Shown here: positions 43,256 through 54,400 of the stretch, piece after piece | Position numbering within the stretch: position 1 is the first letter of the stretch | How the letters are laid out: the number at the start of each line of letters is the position of its first letter | Assembly (NCBI RefSeq): GCF_001021025.1 | Contig: NZ_CP011541.1 | Location: 2,046,001-2,110,000 of the forward strand | DNA: 64,000 bases | Source: Corynebacterium epidermidicanis | Lineage (GTDB): Bacteria; Actinomycetota; Actinomycetes; Mycobacteriales; Mycobacteriaceae | Direction: 5' to 3' | Notes under the pieces: model-generated | Seen by the model: the letters and a program-made list of their open reading frames with translations, nothing else | What the model was told of the DNA's origin: nothing | Databases searched by the model: none | Translations under genes and position numbers: made by a program

Positions 43256-43614
43256 AATATTGCCTTTCCGACGACCGTCCCTGGACCAGGCACGGCTCCC
43301 TTTGCTAACTATGAATTTCAAGGGTAATCATGTGAAAAGACTTTCTCACGGTGCGAAGACACCAGTGAGCAGCAAAAACGTTATCAAACAGTGACCTGAT
43401 TTGTGGGTTTCCCGCGGTACCCTGCCTGGGGCGGCCAGTAGAACATGACGTGCGTCACGGTATCTGGGCAGGTTTTTGTGGCGAATTTGTTACCTGGAAA
43501 GCGTTGATTCGCTCCCCGGTCCCAGCAACGTCGAATGCCTTCGAGATTGCTCACAATTCGCAAAAGTGGGCAACCTCGAAGGCATGTGCGCGTTCGCTGT
43601 GGTTACCGACGAAG
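43256..43614. other. Intergenic region between YkvI-type gene and ugpC
   Basis: About 360 bases with no supported gene. It holds the YkvI promoter at the left, a TGACGTGCGTCA palindrome near 43448, and palindromic repeat copy c at 43535-43585. Confidence 0.6.
43535..43585. repeat. Palindromic intergenic repeat, copy c
   Basis: Left arm ATGCCTTCGAGATTGCTCAC (43535-43554) and right arm 43566-43585 are inverted repeats with two mismatches and an 11-nt loop, just downstream of ugpC. Confidence 0.8.
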
Positions 43615-44703
43615 CTAGATGCGCTCGCCGGTTGCCGTAGAGAACATGTGGATCTTCTCGCGCAGCGGGCAGATCACGAAGGTATCCCCCACCGATAGGC
43701 CCCGGGAGTGCGGGGCATGGACCGCGATTCGGGACATATCGCCGCTACGCGCAACGACGTCTTCCGAGACCGGGGCGCAATAGCCGTAGGATTCGTGGCC
43801 GAGTTCTTCGACGTGTTCCACCCGCACTTTGAGGCCCTCGGGCGCGTTGATTTCCCAGTCCTCAGGGCGGACACCAACGATGATCTCAGAATCCGAACGG
43901 ACATCCTGGGTTGGGGTGAGCGCAATCATGGTGTCGCCAAGAGATACACCTGACCCGCTGAGTGGCAGGGTGAACAGGTTCATCGCCGGGGAGCCGATAA
44001 ACCCGGCTACAAAGGCGTTAGCGGGGTGATCGTAGATGTCCCGGGGCGTGGCGCATTGCTGCAGGACGCCGGCGTTTAGCACGGCTACGCGGTCCCCCAT
44101 CGTCATGGCCTCCACCTGGTCGTGGGTGACATAGACCGTGGTGGTGCCCAGGCGGCGCTGGAGTGAAGAAATTTGGGATCGGGTGGAGACACGAAGTTTT
44201 GCGTCCAAGTTAGATAGCGGTTCGTCCATGAGGAAGACTTTGGGGTCGCGGACGATGGCGCGCCCCATGGCTACGCGCTGGCGCTGGCCACCCGAAAGGT
44301 TGGCAGGCTTGCGGTCGAGGAACTCCTCTAGCTGCAGGATACGGGCAGCTTCCTGGACCTTTTCCCCGATGGTCGCTTTGGCGACACCCGCGTTGCGCAG
44401 CGCGAATCCCATGTTCTCTGCGACAGTCATGTTGGGGTAGAGCGCGTAGTTCTGGAACACCATGGCAACGTCACGGTCGCGGGGCGCGATACCGGTAGCG
44501 TCATCGCCACCGATGAGGATGCGTCCGGCATCGGTCGGTTCCAAGCCGGCCAGCATGCGGAGGCTGGTCGACTTTCCGCAGCCGGACGGGCCAACCAAGC
44601 AGATGAACTCGCCGTCTTGAATATCCAAGTTCAACGAATCAACTGCAGGGCGAGCGCCTTTGGAATAGATCCGACTGACGTTATCGAAGGTAACGGTTGC
44701 CAT
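43615..44703 (-). CDS. ugpC: ABC transporter ATPase UgpC (glycerol-3-phosphate)
   Basis: A 362-aa ATPase of the MalK/UgpC/MsmK type energising the UgpAE permease. Walker A is GPSGCGKST, signature LSGGQRQRVAMGRAI, Walker B VFLMDEPLSNLDAKLR, and H-loop VYVTHDQVEAMTMGDR. The C-terminal regulatory TOBE/OB region follows (MIALTPTQDVRSDSEIIVGV). It is the last gene of ugpA-ugpE-ugpB-ugpC, with a 30-bp gap from ugpB. In C. glutamicum the operon is induced by phosphate starvation. Confidence 0.93.
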   Translation of the reverse strand: MATVTFDNVSRIYSKGARPAVDSLNLDIQDGEFICLVGPSGCGKSTSLRMLAGLEPTDAGRILIGGDDATGIAPRDRDVAMVFQNYALYPNMTVAENMGFALRNAGVAKATIGEKVQEAARILQLEEFLDRKPANLSGGQRQRVAMGRAIVRDPKVFLMDEPLSNLDAKLRVSTRSQISSLQRRLGTTTVYVTHDQVEAMTMGDRVAVLNAGVLQQCATPRDIYDHPANAFVAGFIGSPAMNLFTLPLSGSGVSLGDTMIALTPTQDVRSDSEIIVGVRPEDWEINAPEGLKVRVEHVEELGHESYGYCAPVSEDVVARSGDMSRIAVHAPHSRGLSVGDTFVICPLREKIHMFSTATGERI

Positions 44704-44733
44704 GGTGTGTGTTCCTTGTGTGAGAGGGGAATG

Positions 44734-46065
44734 CTACTTCTTCAGCCGTGGCCTGACCTGAGCATCGAAGATGGACTGGACTTCCTTTTGCAGCTTGTCC
44801 ATCTCTGGCTGTACCTCAGCGTTGCCGTTGAGGATGGTCTCGAAGGCGCCGCCGATCTTGGTGTCGGCACCTGGGATGAACACGCGGGCGTAGTCCTGCG
44901 GGCGTGTCTGTGGCAGCTGCTTGACGGCGGTAGCGAAATTCGGGTTTTCCTCCATGAACTTCTTTTGCTCCGCATCTTCCTGCGCAGTGGTACGCACTGG
45001 CATGTAGCCCACGTTGCGGGACCAGTAGGCAGTGTTGGTGGCATTGGTGATGAAGTCAATGAACTTGGCTGCTGCGATCTGGCGATCTTCCGAGATGCCG
45101 GATGGAATCGCAAGTCCTGCGCCACCGGTTGGGCAGCCGCCATCGCCCTTTGGGTTTGGTAGCGGTGCGGTCCCGAATTCGAACTTCGCGTCCTTCTTAA
45201 CACCGGTAAGGTCGCCGGTAGACATGATCGCGGAAGCTACGAGCCCAGCGGTAAAGTCTGCGGAGATCTTCTGGGACACACCAGCGTATGCCTTGTCGCC
45301 CTTCACGGTTGCTTTCAGCCACTCAACGGCCTTGACGGTCTCCGGCGTGTTGAACTTCAGGTCCCACTTGTCGGAGTATGCGCCACCCATCGTCCACATC
45401 GGTCCTTCAAAAGTCCAGGCCAGGTAATCCACTGCGTTACCCCAACCGTGCGCCTTCTGCTTGCCGTCGAGGACCGCCTGGATCTTGGTGCCCCACTCGT
45501 CCATTTCGGCCCAGGTCTCTGGGCCACGGTCTGGCAGGCCAGCCTTAGCCCATACGTCTTTGTTGTAGTAGAACAGCGGGGTGGAACGAGCGAATGGGAA
45601 GGCGTAGTTGGCGCCGTCCAGCTCGTAGTCCTTGTACAGGGCTGGGACGTAGGTGCTTGGGTCGATGCCGGCCTTCTTGGCTACCTCGTTGACCTTGGCA
45701 ATTTGCCCGTTGATGGCAAAGTTGAACCACCAGACGTCGGAAAGCACGACGATGTCTGGGAGATCCTTACCCGTGAGTGCAGCATTGAATTTCTGGGCGG
45801 TCTCTTCATAGTTCTTGCCAGCATCGATCAGGTTGATCTTGATGTCCGGGTTCTTCTCGTTGAAACGCTTGATCAGTTCCGTTTCTACGTCCTTGGACTT
45901 GCCAGGGTGGTTGGACCACCAGGTCAACTCGGTGACTTTGCCGCCTTCGGACTTGGACTTTGCTTCAGAGCCGGAACCAGCGGTGGAACCTGTGCCAGCG
46001 CAGGCCGCCAGGGAGGCACCAGCGACTCCGAGGCCGGCTAGCGCGAGGAAATTGCGACGCTTCAT
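44734..46065 (-). CDS. ugpB: Glycerol-3-phosphate-binding lipoprotein UgpB
   Basis: A 443-aa extracytoplasmic solute-binding lipoprotein. The signal MKRRNFLALAGLGVAG is Tat-like (KRRNF) and ends in lipobox SLAAC. The mature domain starts LTWWSNHPGKSKDVETELIK. Ligand-pocket features of the UgpB group are VLSDVWWFNFAINGQ, GWGNAVDYLAWTFEGP and CPTGGAGLAIPSG. UgpB captures glycerol-3-phosphate or glycerophosphodiesters such as glycerophosphocholine. The start is ATG 46065 with AAGGAG; the frame to 46116 is too long. It is third in the operon. Confidence 0.93.
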   Translation of the reverse strand: MKRRNFLALAGLGVAGASLAACAGTGSTAGSGSEAKSKSEGGKVTELTWWSNHPGKSKDVETELIKRFNEKNPDIKINLIDAGKNYEETAQKFNAALTGKDLPDIVVLSDVWWFNFAINGQIAKVNEVAKKAGIDPSTYVPALYKDYELDGANYAFPFARSTPLFYYNKDVWAKAGLPDRGPETWAEMDEWGTKIQAVLDGKQKAHGWGNAVDYLAWTFEGPMWTMGGAYSDKWDLKFNTPETVKAVEWLKATVKGDKAYAGVSQKISADFTAGLVASAIMSTGDLTGVKKDAKFEFGTAPLPNPKGDGGCPTGGAGLAIPSGISEDRQIAAAKFIDFITNATNTAYWSRNVGYMPVRTTAQEDAEQKKFMEENPNFATAVKQLPQTRPQDYARVFIPGADTKIGGAFETILNGNAEVQPEMDKLQKEVQSIFDAQVRPRLKK

Positions 46066-46099
46066 TGTTGCTCCTTGAATGGTTTTCAGTTGTCCCCGG

Positions 46100-46951
46100 C
46101 TAGCCCTTGACGGCACCGGTGGTCAGACCCTTGATCATGTATTTCTGCAGACCAAGGAAGATTATGAGGATCGGGATCATCGTGAGAATGGTCGCCGCCA
46201 TGACGGGACCCCAGTTGGTCATGCCGTCGTTGTTTTGCAGCATCGTCAGGCCCACTGGCAGCGGTGCTACTGCCTCCGTATCGGAGATAATGAACGGCCA
46301 CAGGTAGGTGTTCCATTCGTTGACCAGCGTGATGACGGAGAAGGCAACCAATGTGGGCATGGAGATCGGCAGCAGTACCTTGTACAACAGCTTCAGTGGT
46401 CCGGCGCCATCCATCTGCGCTGCCTCGATCAGTTCATAAGGCAGCGACATAAAGTGGTTGCGCATGAGGAACGTGCCGAACGCGACTCCTGCCAGCGGGA
46501 TGATTATTCCCTGGAAGGTATTGCGCCACCCCAGGGCATTGACCAGCGCGAAGTTGGAGATGACGGTGATCTCGCTCGGAACCATCAGCGCGGAAATAAC
46601 CACGATAAACACCAGCTGCCGACCGGGGAATCGCAGGATCGCCAGGGCGTAGGCCGACAATGTCCCCAACACAATCTTGATGACACACAACGCCAGCGTG
46701 ATGATCACCGAGTTGCGCAGGTAGGTCCAATACGGCACCTCCGTGGTGGCAATTCGATAGTTGTCCTTGTTCCACGTCGGCGGAATCCAGCTAACCGGAC
46801 TGGTGTAGATGTCAGGTCGCTCCTTGAACGACGTCATCACAATCCAAAACAAGGGCAGGCCTACGAACAACAGGGCCACGACCATCGCCGCATAGCCCAC
46901 TACCCGCTTAGCGACGCGTGTCGCCTGCGAACCACCGTGAATGTCCATCAT
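46100..46951 (-). CDS. ugpE: ABC transporter permease UgpE
   Basis: A 283-aa inner-membrane permease with about six helices (the first near AMVVALLFVGLPLFWIVMTS). The EAA loop coupling to UgpC is YELIEAAQMDGAGPLKLLYK. It pairs with UgpA. The start ATG at 46951 overlaps the stop of ugpA by 4 bp, showing translational coupling. The MalG-like family and operon order identify it. Confidence 0.93.
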   Translation of the reverse strand: MMDIHGGSQATRVAKRVVGYAAMVVALLFVGLPLFWIVMTSFKERPDIYTSPVSWIPPTWNKDNYRIATTEVPYWTYLRNSVIITLALCVIKIVLGTLSAYALAILRFPGRQLVFIVVISALMVPSEITVISNFALVNALGWRNTFQGIIIPLAGVAFGTFLMRNHFMSLPYELIEAAQMDGAGPLKLLYKVLLPISMPTLVAFSVITLVNEWNTYLWPFIISDTEAVAPLPVGLTMLQNNDGMTNWGPVMAATILTMIPILIIFLGLQKYMIKGLTTGAVKG

Positions 46952-47862
46952 CGTGCGTTCCCCTTATCCATGTAGCGGACTTGAATCAGCGTGATCAGCA
47001 GCAGAATCAAGAAGAGGATGGTGGCCACTGTCGCACCATAGCCCGCCCGGAAGTTTCGGAAAGTCTCTTCGTAGACCTGGAATACCAAGGTCATCGTGCC
47101 GTCCCCCTGGGGGCCGCCACGGGTCATGACGTTGATGATGTCGAAGACCTGCACCGAGTTCAGTGTGACTGTAATCGAGAGGAAGAAAGTGGTCGGTCGC
47201 AGTTGCGGGAGCGTGACTTTGGTCAGGCGGGTCCACCAGCTGGCGCCATCGATAGCGCTGGCTTCTTCCAGGTCTTTCGATAGCCCCTGCATCGCAGCAA
47301 GGTAGATGACGAAGGTGTAGCCTAGGTTCTTCCACACGAAAGTGAACGTGACCATGAACATCGCCCACTTAGGCTGGCCGTAGAAATCAGGGCTGTCGAA
47401 TCCGACGCGCTGCAGGAGGTCCTGGATCAGCCCGTAGTTCGGATCAAAGATGAACTGAAAGGCGACGCCGATGGCAGCACCAGAGATCGCGAACGGCGCA
47501 AACACTGCGGACCGGGTGAAGTTTCGTCCTTTGAGCTGCTGGTCGAGCAACATGGCAAGCGCGAGCCCCAGCAGCATCGAACCGGCAACCGCGAACAGCG
47601 TGAAGATCAGGGTGTTGGAAACAATCGTCTTGGTATCTTCGCGACTGAACCATTCTTGATAGTTTGCAAAACCAACAAAAGTTGAGGTCGTGCTGGAAAT
47701 ATTCCAGTCAAAAAACGACAAGCGAATATTGTCGATCAGCGGCCGGTACGTAAACACCGACAGCAAAATCAAGTTCGGCGCAAGCAGAGCCGCTGCCAAC
47801 CACCACTCACGACGTTTGGCTCGCTGCGCCTTTCGACGCAGATTTACAACTGATTCAGTCAC
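46948..47862 (-). CDS. ugpA: ABC transporter permease UgpA
   Basis: A 304-aa permease, first gene of the operon. The N-terminus is basic (NLRRKAQRAKRREWW) before the first helix (LAAALLAPNLILLSVFTYRP). The EAA loop is SKDLEEASAIDGASWWTRLT. The usual RGGPQGDGTMTLVFQVYE lies near the end. The start is ATG 47862. Upstream are PHO-box-like direct repeats (47904-47936), in keeping with phosphate control of ugp in C. glutamicum. Confidence 0.93.
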   Translation of the reverse strand: MTESVVNLRRKAQRAKRREWWLAAALLAPNLILLSVFTYRPLIDNIRLSFFDWNISSTTSTFVGFANYQEWFSREDTKTIVSNTLIFTLFAVAGSMLLGLALAMLLDQQLKGRNFTRSAVFAPFAISGAAIGVAFQFIFDPNYGLIQDLLQRVGFDSPDFYGQPKWAMFMVTFTFVWKNLGYTFVIYLAAMQGLSKDLEEASAIDGASWWTRLTKVTLPQLRPTTFFLSITVTLNSVQVFDIINVMTRGGPQGDGTMTLVFQVYEETFRNFRAGYGATVATILFLILLLITLIQVRYMDKGNAR

Positions 47863-47903
47863 AAAGGGTCATGTTTCCCCGCGATTGTGTCCGAATTCCA
47901 ACA

Positions 47904-47936
47904 TTTGGGTTAACAGAACTCTGGGTTTAGGTGAAC
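47904..47936 (-). promoter_or_regulatory. PHO-box-like direct repeats upstream of ugpA
   Basis: On the minus strand, GTTCACCTAAA (47926-47936) and GTTAACCCAAA (47904-47914) are two 11-bp units spaced by exactly one further 11-bp unit. The first matches the actinobacterial PHO-box unit GTTCAYYYR. They lie 42 bp upstream of ugpA. Confidence 0.55.
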
Positions 47937-48139
47937 ATTGCAAAACTTGATTCCCCGTTTATGTAGCCCCACCCTTGACGCTTGCACGAGAAGCCAACAT
48001 CGGTCTAAAAAGTGGACCCAGTTCGGACAATGCACCAAGCGCAGCCCAGACTTAATGCAAGCACTATGACTGTCCTCATCCTGTTGCATTGTGGCAGGCT
48101 TTTCGACGCCACCTCGCCTATCCCAGTGAAGCTCTATAT
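47937..48139. other. Intergenic stretch upstream of ugpA
   Basis: About 200 bases with no gene or repeat recognised, apart from one GCTTTTCGAC (inverse of the GTCGANAAGC motif) at 48098-48107. Confidence 0.5.
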
Positions 48140-48301
48140 TCAGGGCGAGTCATATCTGTGAGCTACGGCCAGGTAGATCCACAGAAACAACGCCAATACC
48201 AACACGATGGAAAACAAATGGAAATTACCGTCCTTTCGCCCCTGCTTGTCGGCAATCCATAGAGCACCAATGCTCAGCAAAACACGTCGAAAAGTATCCA
48301 C
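48140..48301 (-). CDS. Possible small membrane protein
   Basis: A 53-codon frame from GTG 48301 to TGA 48140. The product starts VDTFRRVLLSIGALWIADKQ and contains FHLFSIVLVLALFLWIYLAV, a strong membrane segment, ending HRYDSP. Polar ends and a single helix look protein-like rather than random. The ribosome site is weak (CAGGAG about 20 nt upstream), and the 5' part could be eroded. The function is unknown. Confidence 0.4.
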   Translation of the reverse strand: MDTFRRVLLSIGALWIADKQGRKDGNFHLFSIVLVLALFLWIYLAVAHRYDSP

Positions 48302-48367
48302 AGCCAGGCGGGACGTTGCCCACTCCTGAAAGCATCAGCACGGAACACAACTAGCCACAACCGCCGA

Positions 48368-48418
48368 ATGCCTTCGAAATTGCTCAAAATTTGCAAAACT
48401 GAGCAACTTCGAAGGCGT
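48368..48418. repeat. Palindromic intergenic repeat, copy d
   Basis: Left arm ATGCCTTCGAAATTGCTCA (48368-48386) and right arm 48400-48418 are inverted with two mismatches and a 13-nt loop. It sits about 40 bp downstream of the fas stop. Confidence 0.8.
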
Positions 48419-48458
48419 CTAGCCGACGCTTCGGCTATTTTGATTAAGCCTGCGAATC

Positions 48459-51400
48459 CTAAGCCCGCAACACTCCGTCAATCAGTCGCGCATTCTCCGA
48501 CAGCAGCACTGCTGCCTCACGTTCCTTAGCCTCGGAACCCGTACCACCAAGGTTGCGGTCAACCGGCTTTTCGTACAGGGCACCCCCGCCGTGCATCGCG
48601 GTGAGAATACGACGCAGACCAGCCACTTCACGCGCTTCGGCAGCGGCACGCCACTCGTCGGCACGCGCGCCCAGAGCTGCCTCGAACGCAGCTGGGTGCA
48701 CGATCGCGATCAGCGCTGAGACGTGGCCGAAGCCCAGCGAGGTCACCAAGCCGGCCTTAGGAGCACGAGATCCGAGATCCAGTGGCGAGCGTAACCAGAC
48801 GAGGTGCTCATTGTCAGCAAGTACTGGGTCAACGCAGTCCAGCGAGCGGTTCGGCGGCACCACGCCGGAGCGCAGGACCTGGGTCAGGCCGATCATCTGG
48901 AACGCGGCAGCGCCGCCCTTAGCGTGTCCGGTGAGAGTTTTCTGGGAGATGACATACATCGGGTTGCCCGGGGCGCGTCCGATCGCGCGAGCGATGCGAG
49001 TGTGCAGGTCAGACTCGTTCGGATCGTTCGCGGTGGTCGAGGTGTCGTGCTTGGAGACAATCGCGATGTCATCCGGAGTAACACCGAGCGAAGCCAAAGC
49101 AGAGACGAACCGGGAGGATGATCCACCACGAGCGGCGCCCAAAGCACCGAGCCCAGGAGCCGGGATGGAGGTGTGTGCGCCGTCCGCAAAGGACTCCGCA
49201 AATCCGAGCACACCCAGGACCGGCAGGCCGAGTTCCGCAGCCAGGGAACCACGCGCCAGCAGGATCGTGCCGCCACCAGCAGATTCTACGAAGCCACCAC
49301 GGCGACGATCGTTGGCGCGAGAGAAGAACTTATCCTCAATCCCCTTGGCCCGCATCTCGCCCGAATCAGCGGTCGCTGCCATATCACCGAAGCCGGTGAT
49401 GCCCTCCATAGACAGATCGTCCAGGCCACCGGCGACCACGAAGTCCGCCTTGCCGAGGCGGATCTTGTCCATGCCTTCTTCCACGGACACCGCGGCCGTG
49501 GCACAGGCCGCCACCGGGTGAATCATCTGGCCATAGCCACCGACATAGGACTGCATGACATGACCGGCCATCACGTTCGGCAGGGCTTCCTGCAGGATGT
49601 CGTTCTGGCGTGGCTCAGCAAGCAAGCCGTCGATGAACAGCGAGCGCAGGGACGCCATGCCACCCATGCCGGTGCCCTGGGTGGAAGACACGCGCGCCGG
49701 GTGCAGGGAACGCATGATCTCCGCCGGAGTGAAACCGCTGGACAGGAACGCATCGATCGTGCAAACCAAGTTCCAGACAGCCACGCGGTCAAGGTTGTCA
49801 ATCATATCGGCAGGAATACCGTACACACTCGGGTCAAATCCCTCCGGAATCTGACCTCCGACGAAGCGCGACATCGCCATGCGACGCGGCACGCGCACCG
49901 CCGACCCGGCGCGGCGGGTAACCACCCATTCTCCGGTTTCTTCATCGAGGTGAGCGGTTGTGTTGTCCGGTTCAGACTCGACGAAGGTGCGAGCGGCAGC
50001 CTCATCTGAAACCCCGAAGGATAGATCGCGGTCGAGGTAGACGGTGGTCAGTTCCGGCATCAAGTTGTTGACCATGCCGAAATCATCGTGGAACTGTCGC
50101 ACGCCCACCCGGGCGAGGACTTCGTCGTGGAAACGATCGAAGATCTCTTCTTCCGCGATGTCCTCACCTTCGGCGGTCACCCAGCCGTTATCCCAGGTAA
50201 TCAACCCCATCGTCCAGGCCAGTTCGGTGACGCCAGCCGCCGAGAGGGTGCCGGTCAGTTCGGCGTCGAAACGCGTGCGTGCCGAGCCATATGGGCCCAG
50301 TTCGCCAGCGCCTACGATGACGACCATGTCCTCCAGAGGCTGCGTGACCTCGAACTTCGGGGTCGTATGGGTGAGGCGTCGATAAGGCGTGGGCAGCGCC
50401 TGCAGCGTGCGGGGCTGCTCGTCATTGCTTGTCGACGTCTCCTGCTGGGCCGTGGCGTTGCGAGCCAGCTCAGCGAGGTTGATTTCGGCTTCGCCTAGTC
50501 CGCCGGTGAAGTCCACAGTGATTGGCGTTTGTGCGGCGACGGAGCGAACGTCAGGAGTGATTTGGGAAAGCAGCTCGTCGGCGATTTCTTCGGTGGCGTA
50601 GGTGCGCACCCCGGCGGCTTCGACCGCCGCGACGAGTGGGTCGTTGCCACCCATCAGTCCGGTGCCGCGCACCCAGCCGATCAAAGTGTGGACGAGGGAG
50701 GTGCGCTCACCCCACACCGGCTCGGCATGCCAGCGGGTAACCAGGGCGTCGAGGGCGGCTTTGGACTCGCCATATGCGCCGTCGCCACCAAAGCGGCCCC
50801 GGTTAGGCGAACCCGGAAGCACAACATGCAAACGCTTGCCGATCTCGGTATTCGTTCCGATCTCCGACAGCCCTGCGATGAGGCGCTCCACCGACCACAA
50901 CAGCAAACGCATTTGGTTTTCTGCCTGTGGGCCGGCGTCGGCGAGTGAACCCGAAACACGAGGAGCGGCGAATGGGAACAGCAACGTCGGCACCAGGGCT
51001 GGCTTGAGGACCTTCTTGGCGCCATTGACAGTGGCGGTTTGCTCGGTGCCTACCCACTCGATGAGAGCATCAAGATCGGCGTAGGAACTGAGGTTTGCTG
51101 GCGCGATCCAGAGGGCAGCGTAGCCGCGGGCGGCCCTGCGGTACAGATCCTTGTAGAACTCCAGTCGGCTGTGGTTCAAGCTTGAGGTAGTCACGATGAC
51201 CGTGGCACCCTCCGCGAGGAGCCCTTCCGTAACTGCCGCTGCGATCGAGTTAGGAGATGCACCCGTGACGACAGCGATGTCGTTCGCATAACGCAGTTCC
51301 TCAGTGCTGCGTGCCTGCGTTGCCAGTTCGGTCAAACCAAAGTATTCAGCGTGTTGAGCAGCGTTTTCTCCCGCGCCAGTGATGTCCAACTCGGTGAGTT

Positions 51401-54400
51401 CACCCAGGGAGTAGCGGGTGATGTCCTCACGGGCGGAGGCCCAGCGGTCGTCGAGAAGCACGGCCTTGTTCGCGTCGAATGCGGGAGCAACTTGACGCGG
51501 CCAGTCGGAACCGAGCTCGCGGGATACCAACTCGAAGAGCGCGGCGTCGTCATCGGCATCAGACAGCCCCCGCCCCTGCTGTTCTGTGAGACCAAGGGTG
51601 GACAAGATGGTGCGCGCCGTAGTTGCCAGCACGCCTTCGCGTCCAGTGACGGCTTCGGCGAACTCGCCCAGCGCGGCCGAATCGACGACCCCGCCGCCGG
51701 CTCCGCCAGCAGAAGGCAGCGCAACGGTCACTCCGCGACGTGCGGCGACAGATTGAACAGCAGCATCGATAAGCGCATCGAGTTCTGCGACGTTGCTCGG
51801 CGCAGCTGGTGTCAAGCTGGCGAGTTCCCCACCGCGCAGCGAAGCCCCTTCGCGGGCACCGATGACAACTTCGGCGGTGACGTGATCGGCCCAACCTTGA
51901 CCAAGCTGCCAGGTTCCGGTGACGCGTTCGGAAATGTAGTTTGGTCGTTTGCCTGTCGGCCCGGTGATGCGGCGCAGGGCATCGGCGGCAGCGTCGGAAA
52001 GCACGGGGCCGAAAGCGGAATAGTTCTTGGCCAGTCGGGTGACGGTGTTCTTCAGGTCGGCCAACTCGGCATCGGCGGCACCATCGATGGCACCCAAGCC
52101 GAACTCCACGCCCAGATCAAGCAACAGTTGGTTTCGACGCGAAGAGACACCTTCCACCAGCGTCTCAATGGAATCGGTGGTGGCCATTTGATCTGGCCGG
52201 ACCTTCGTCCAGATGGCAATGAGCATGTCGGTTGCGTCAGCAGGAGTAAAAGCGATGTCCTCCGGGCGCGGCCCCGAAGCAGCTGCCGCTGGCGCGGGCG
52301 CTGCGACGGTTTCGGTTGGGGCAGTTGCCACATTGTGCGTGGTAACTTCCGCTGCTTCCGACGGCTCCTCCGCTGGCACATCGCGAGTCAAAGCGTCGGT
52401 GGCGAACACAATAGCGGCATCGCGTTCGACGTTGAGCACTTCGATGTCTACCCCGGCATACTGTGGCAGGCGCAGCGTCTGGCCCAGCATGTTGGCAATG
52501 GTTGGCGCAGATCCCACGCCGACCTCAACGAATCGGTCTACGTCCAGGGAAGTCAGCGCCAAGTCTTGAGTTTCGATCCAACGCACTGGGGAGGCGAACT
52601 GCCAGGCCAGCAGTTCAATCAGCAGGGTTCGTGCTAGCTGTTGCGGTTCAGCTAAGGCGGCCTCGAAGTCTGCCAAGATGTCGTCGAGAATTGGGCTTGA
52701 CACTACCTCCGTCATGGATTCCACGAATGCGCGGTCCAGGGCGAAAGGACGAGCGACCAGGTTCGGAATGTAGCGGCCGACAAGTACGTCCAGGTCGATT
52801 TCATACGGCAACAAAGAGTCCAGGTGCTTACGGAACGCTCCAACTCCATCGCGCAAATGCGAGGAGTGGAACGGCACGTCAATGCCTGGGATCTGGATGA
52901 AAGCACGCTGGCCAGGAGCACGACGCTCCGCATCGGCAGCCAAGGCAGCAAGCCCAGCCCGGGTGCCGGCCACCGCGTACTGCACGCCAGCGATATTGTA
53001 ATTCACGATCTCCAGGAATTCACCGGTACGTTCGGCGATGGTGGCAACGTAGTCAAAGACCTCGGCAGCCGAAAGACCCATCTTGTTTGGCCTAAGTGCT
53101 GCTAGCCCGTAGTTGGACACGCCTCTTTCATCACGTTCAACCAGGCGGTGCATCGTCAATCCACGCTGGTAGACAATCTCTACGACGGCTTCCAGTGACA
53201 GCGTGTCTGCGTAGGCGGCCAGTGCGTTGTATTCACCAACGGAGTGGCCTGCGAAGAAAGCGCGTTGATTGAGAGCGGAGGCTTCGCGCATTTCTGCCAC
53301 CTGCGCGCAGCCGAGGGTCGCCATTGCTACCTGCGTGAACTGGGTGAGGTACAGCACGCCGTCTGGATGCTGGAATTTTTCGCCATGCACGGTGACTTCA
53401 AGCGGGTTACTACGGACGATCTCCAGGATGGAGTACCCCAACTTGGCCCGGGTGTGGGCGTCCGCACGATCCCAGATTGCGCGGGCTGCCGCGGAGGATT
53501 GGTAGGAAGCCATTCCCATACCTGGCGATTGGATGCCCTGGCCAGGGAAGGCATAGAACGTACGTGGCGCAGCCATAACAGCGGTGGCAGTAAGTACCAG
53601 TTCGCCATCGACCTTCGCGGTGATTTCTCGGACTTCGCCACAGCCTGGGCGGTTGTCCACCCCGGCGCGTTCCACGGTGAATTCCACTTCTTTGCCAGGC
53701 AGCACTGGTGCCAGCATCGTGGCGGTGTATTCAACAACCTTCACCGCGCGGCTGCCCTCATAGGAAGAGGACGCGAGTAGTTCAGCGATGGCTGAAGTCC
53801 ACATGCCGTGGACGATCACGCCATCTGACAGGCCAGCGAGTGCCGCTGCCGTGTTGGAGACGTGGATCGGGTTACGGTCGCCGGAGACTAGGGCGAACGG
53901 CAGCATTGAGTGTGGCGCGGTGACCTTGGCGTAGGCACGGAACGAACGAGGCGTGTCCACCACAGATGGGAAGACCGAGGTGTTGGTGCGTGCGGTGGCC
54001 TTGCCGTTTCGGCCGCGGATCGCAAAACGCTCAGAAAGCTGAGCTACCTGACGCTCGCCATCGGGGTAGGTCGCGAACACGCGAGCGCGGACAATCACGA
54101 CACGTCCCATGTCGGTGTCGCTGACTTCATCGGCGGTGGCTTCAACGCGAATGTCGACGCTGTCCGTCGGCAGCTCATCGGGCTGCGCTTCCACCAACTT
54201 GATGTGGTGTTCCAAGTGAACGAGGCTCAGCATTCCTTCAACCACGGAGGCGGCATCCGAGCCTGGGATGGTCGCGGACTTCACGGCAGCGAAAATCGCC
54301 GGCCAGGCCAATCCAACGAGGACATCCGGCGCGGTGCCAGCCGGGGTGAGGGTGGCTGGCAGGTAGGTTGCGGTGACATTGTTGTAGTCCGCAATGTGAT

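Noticed and set aside
43443-43460. TGACGTGCGTCA palindrome as a CRP/GlxR site
   Set aside because: It lacks the TGTGA-N6-TCACA spacing and is downstream, not upstream, of ugpC.
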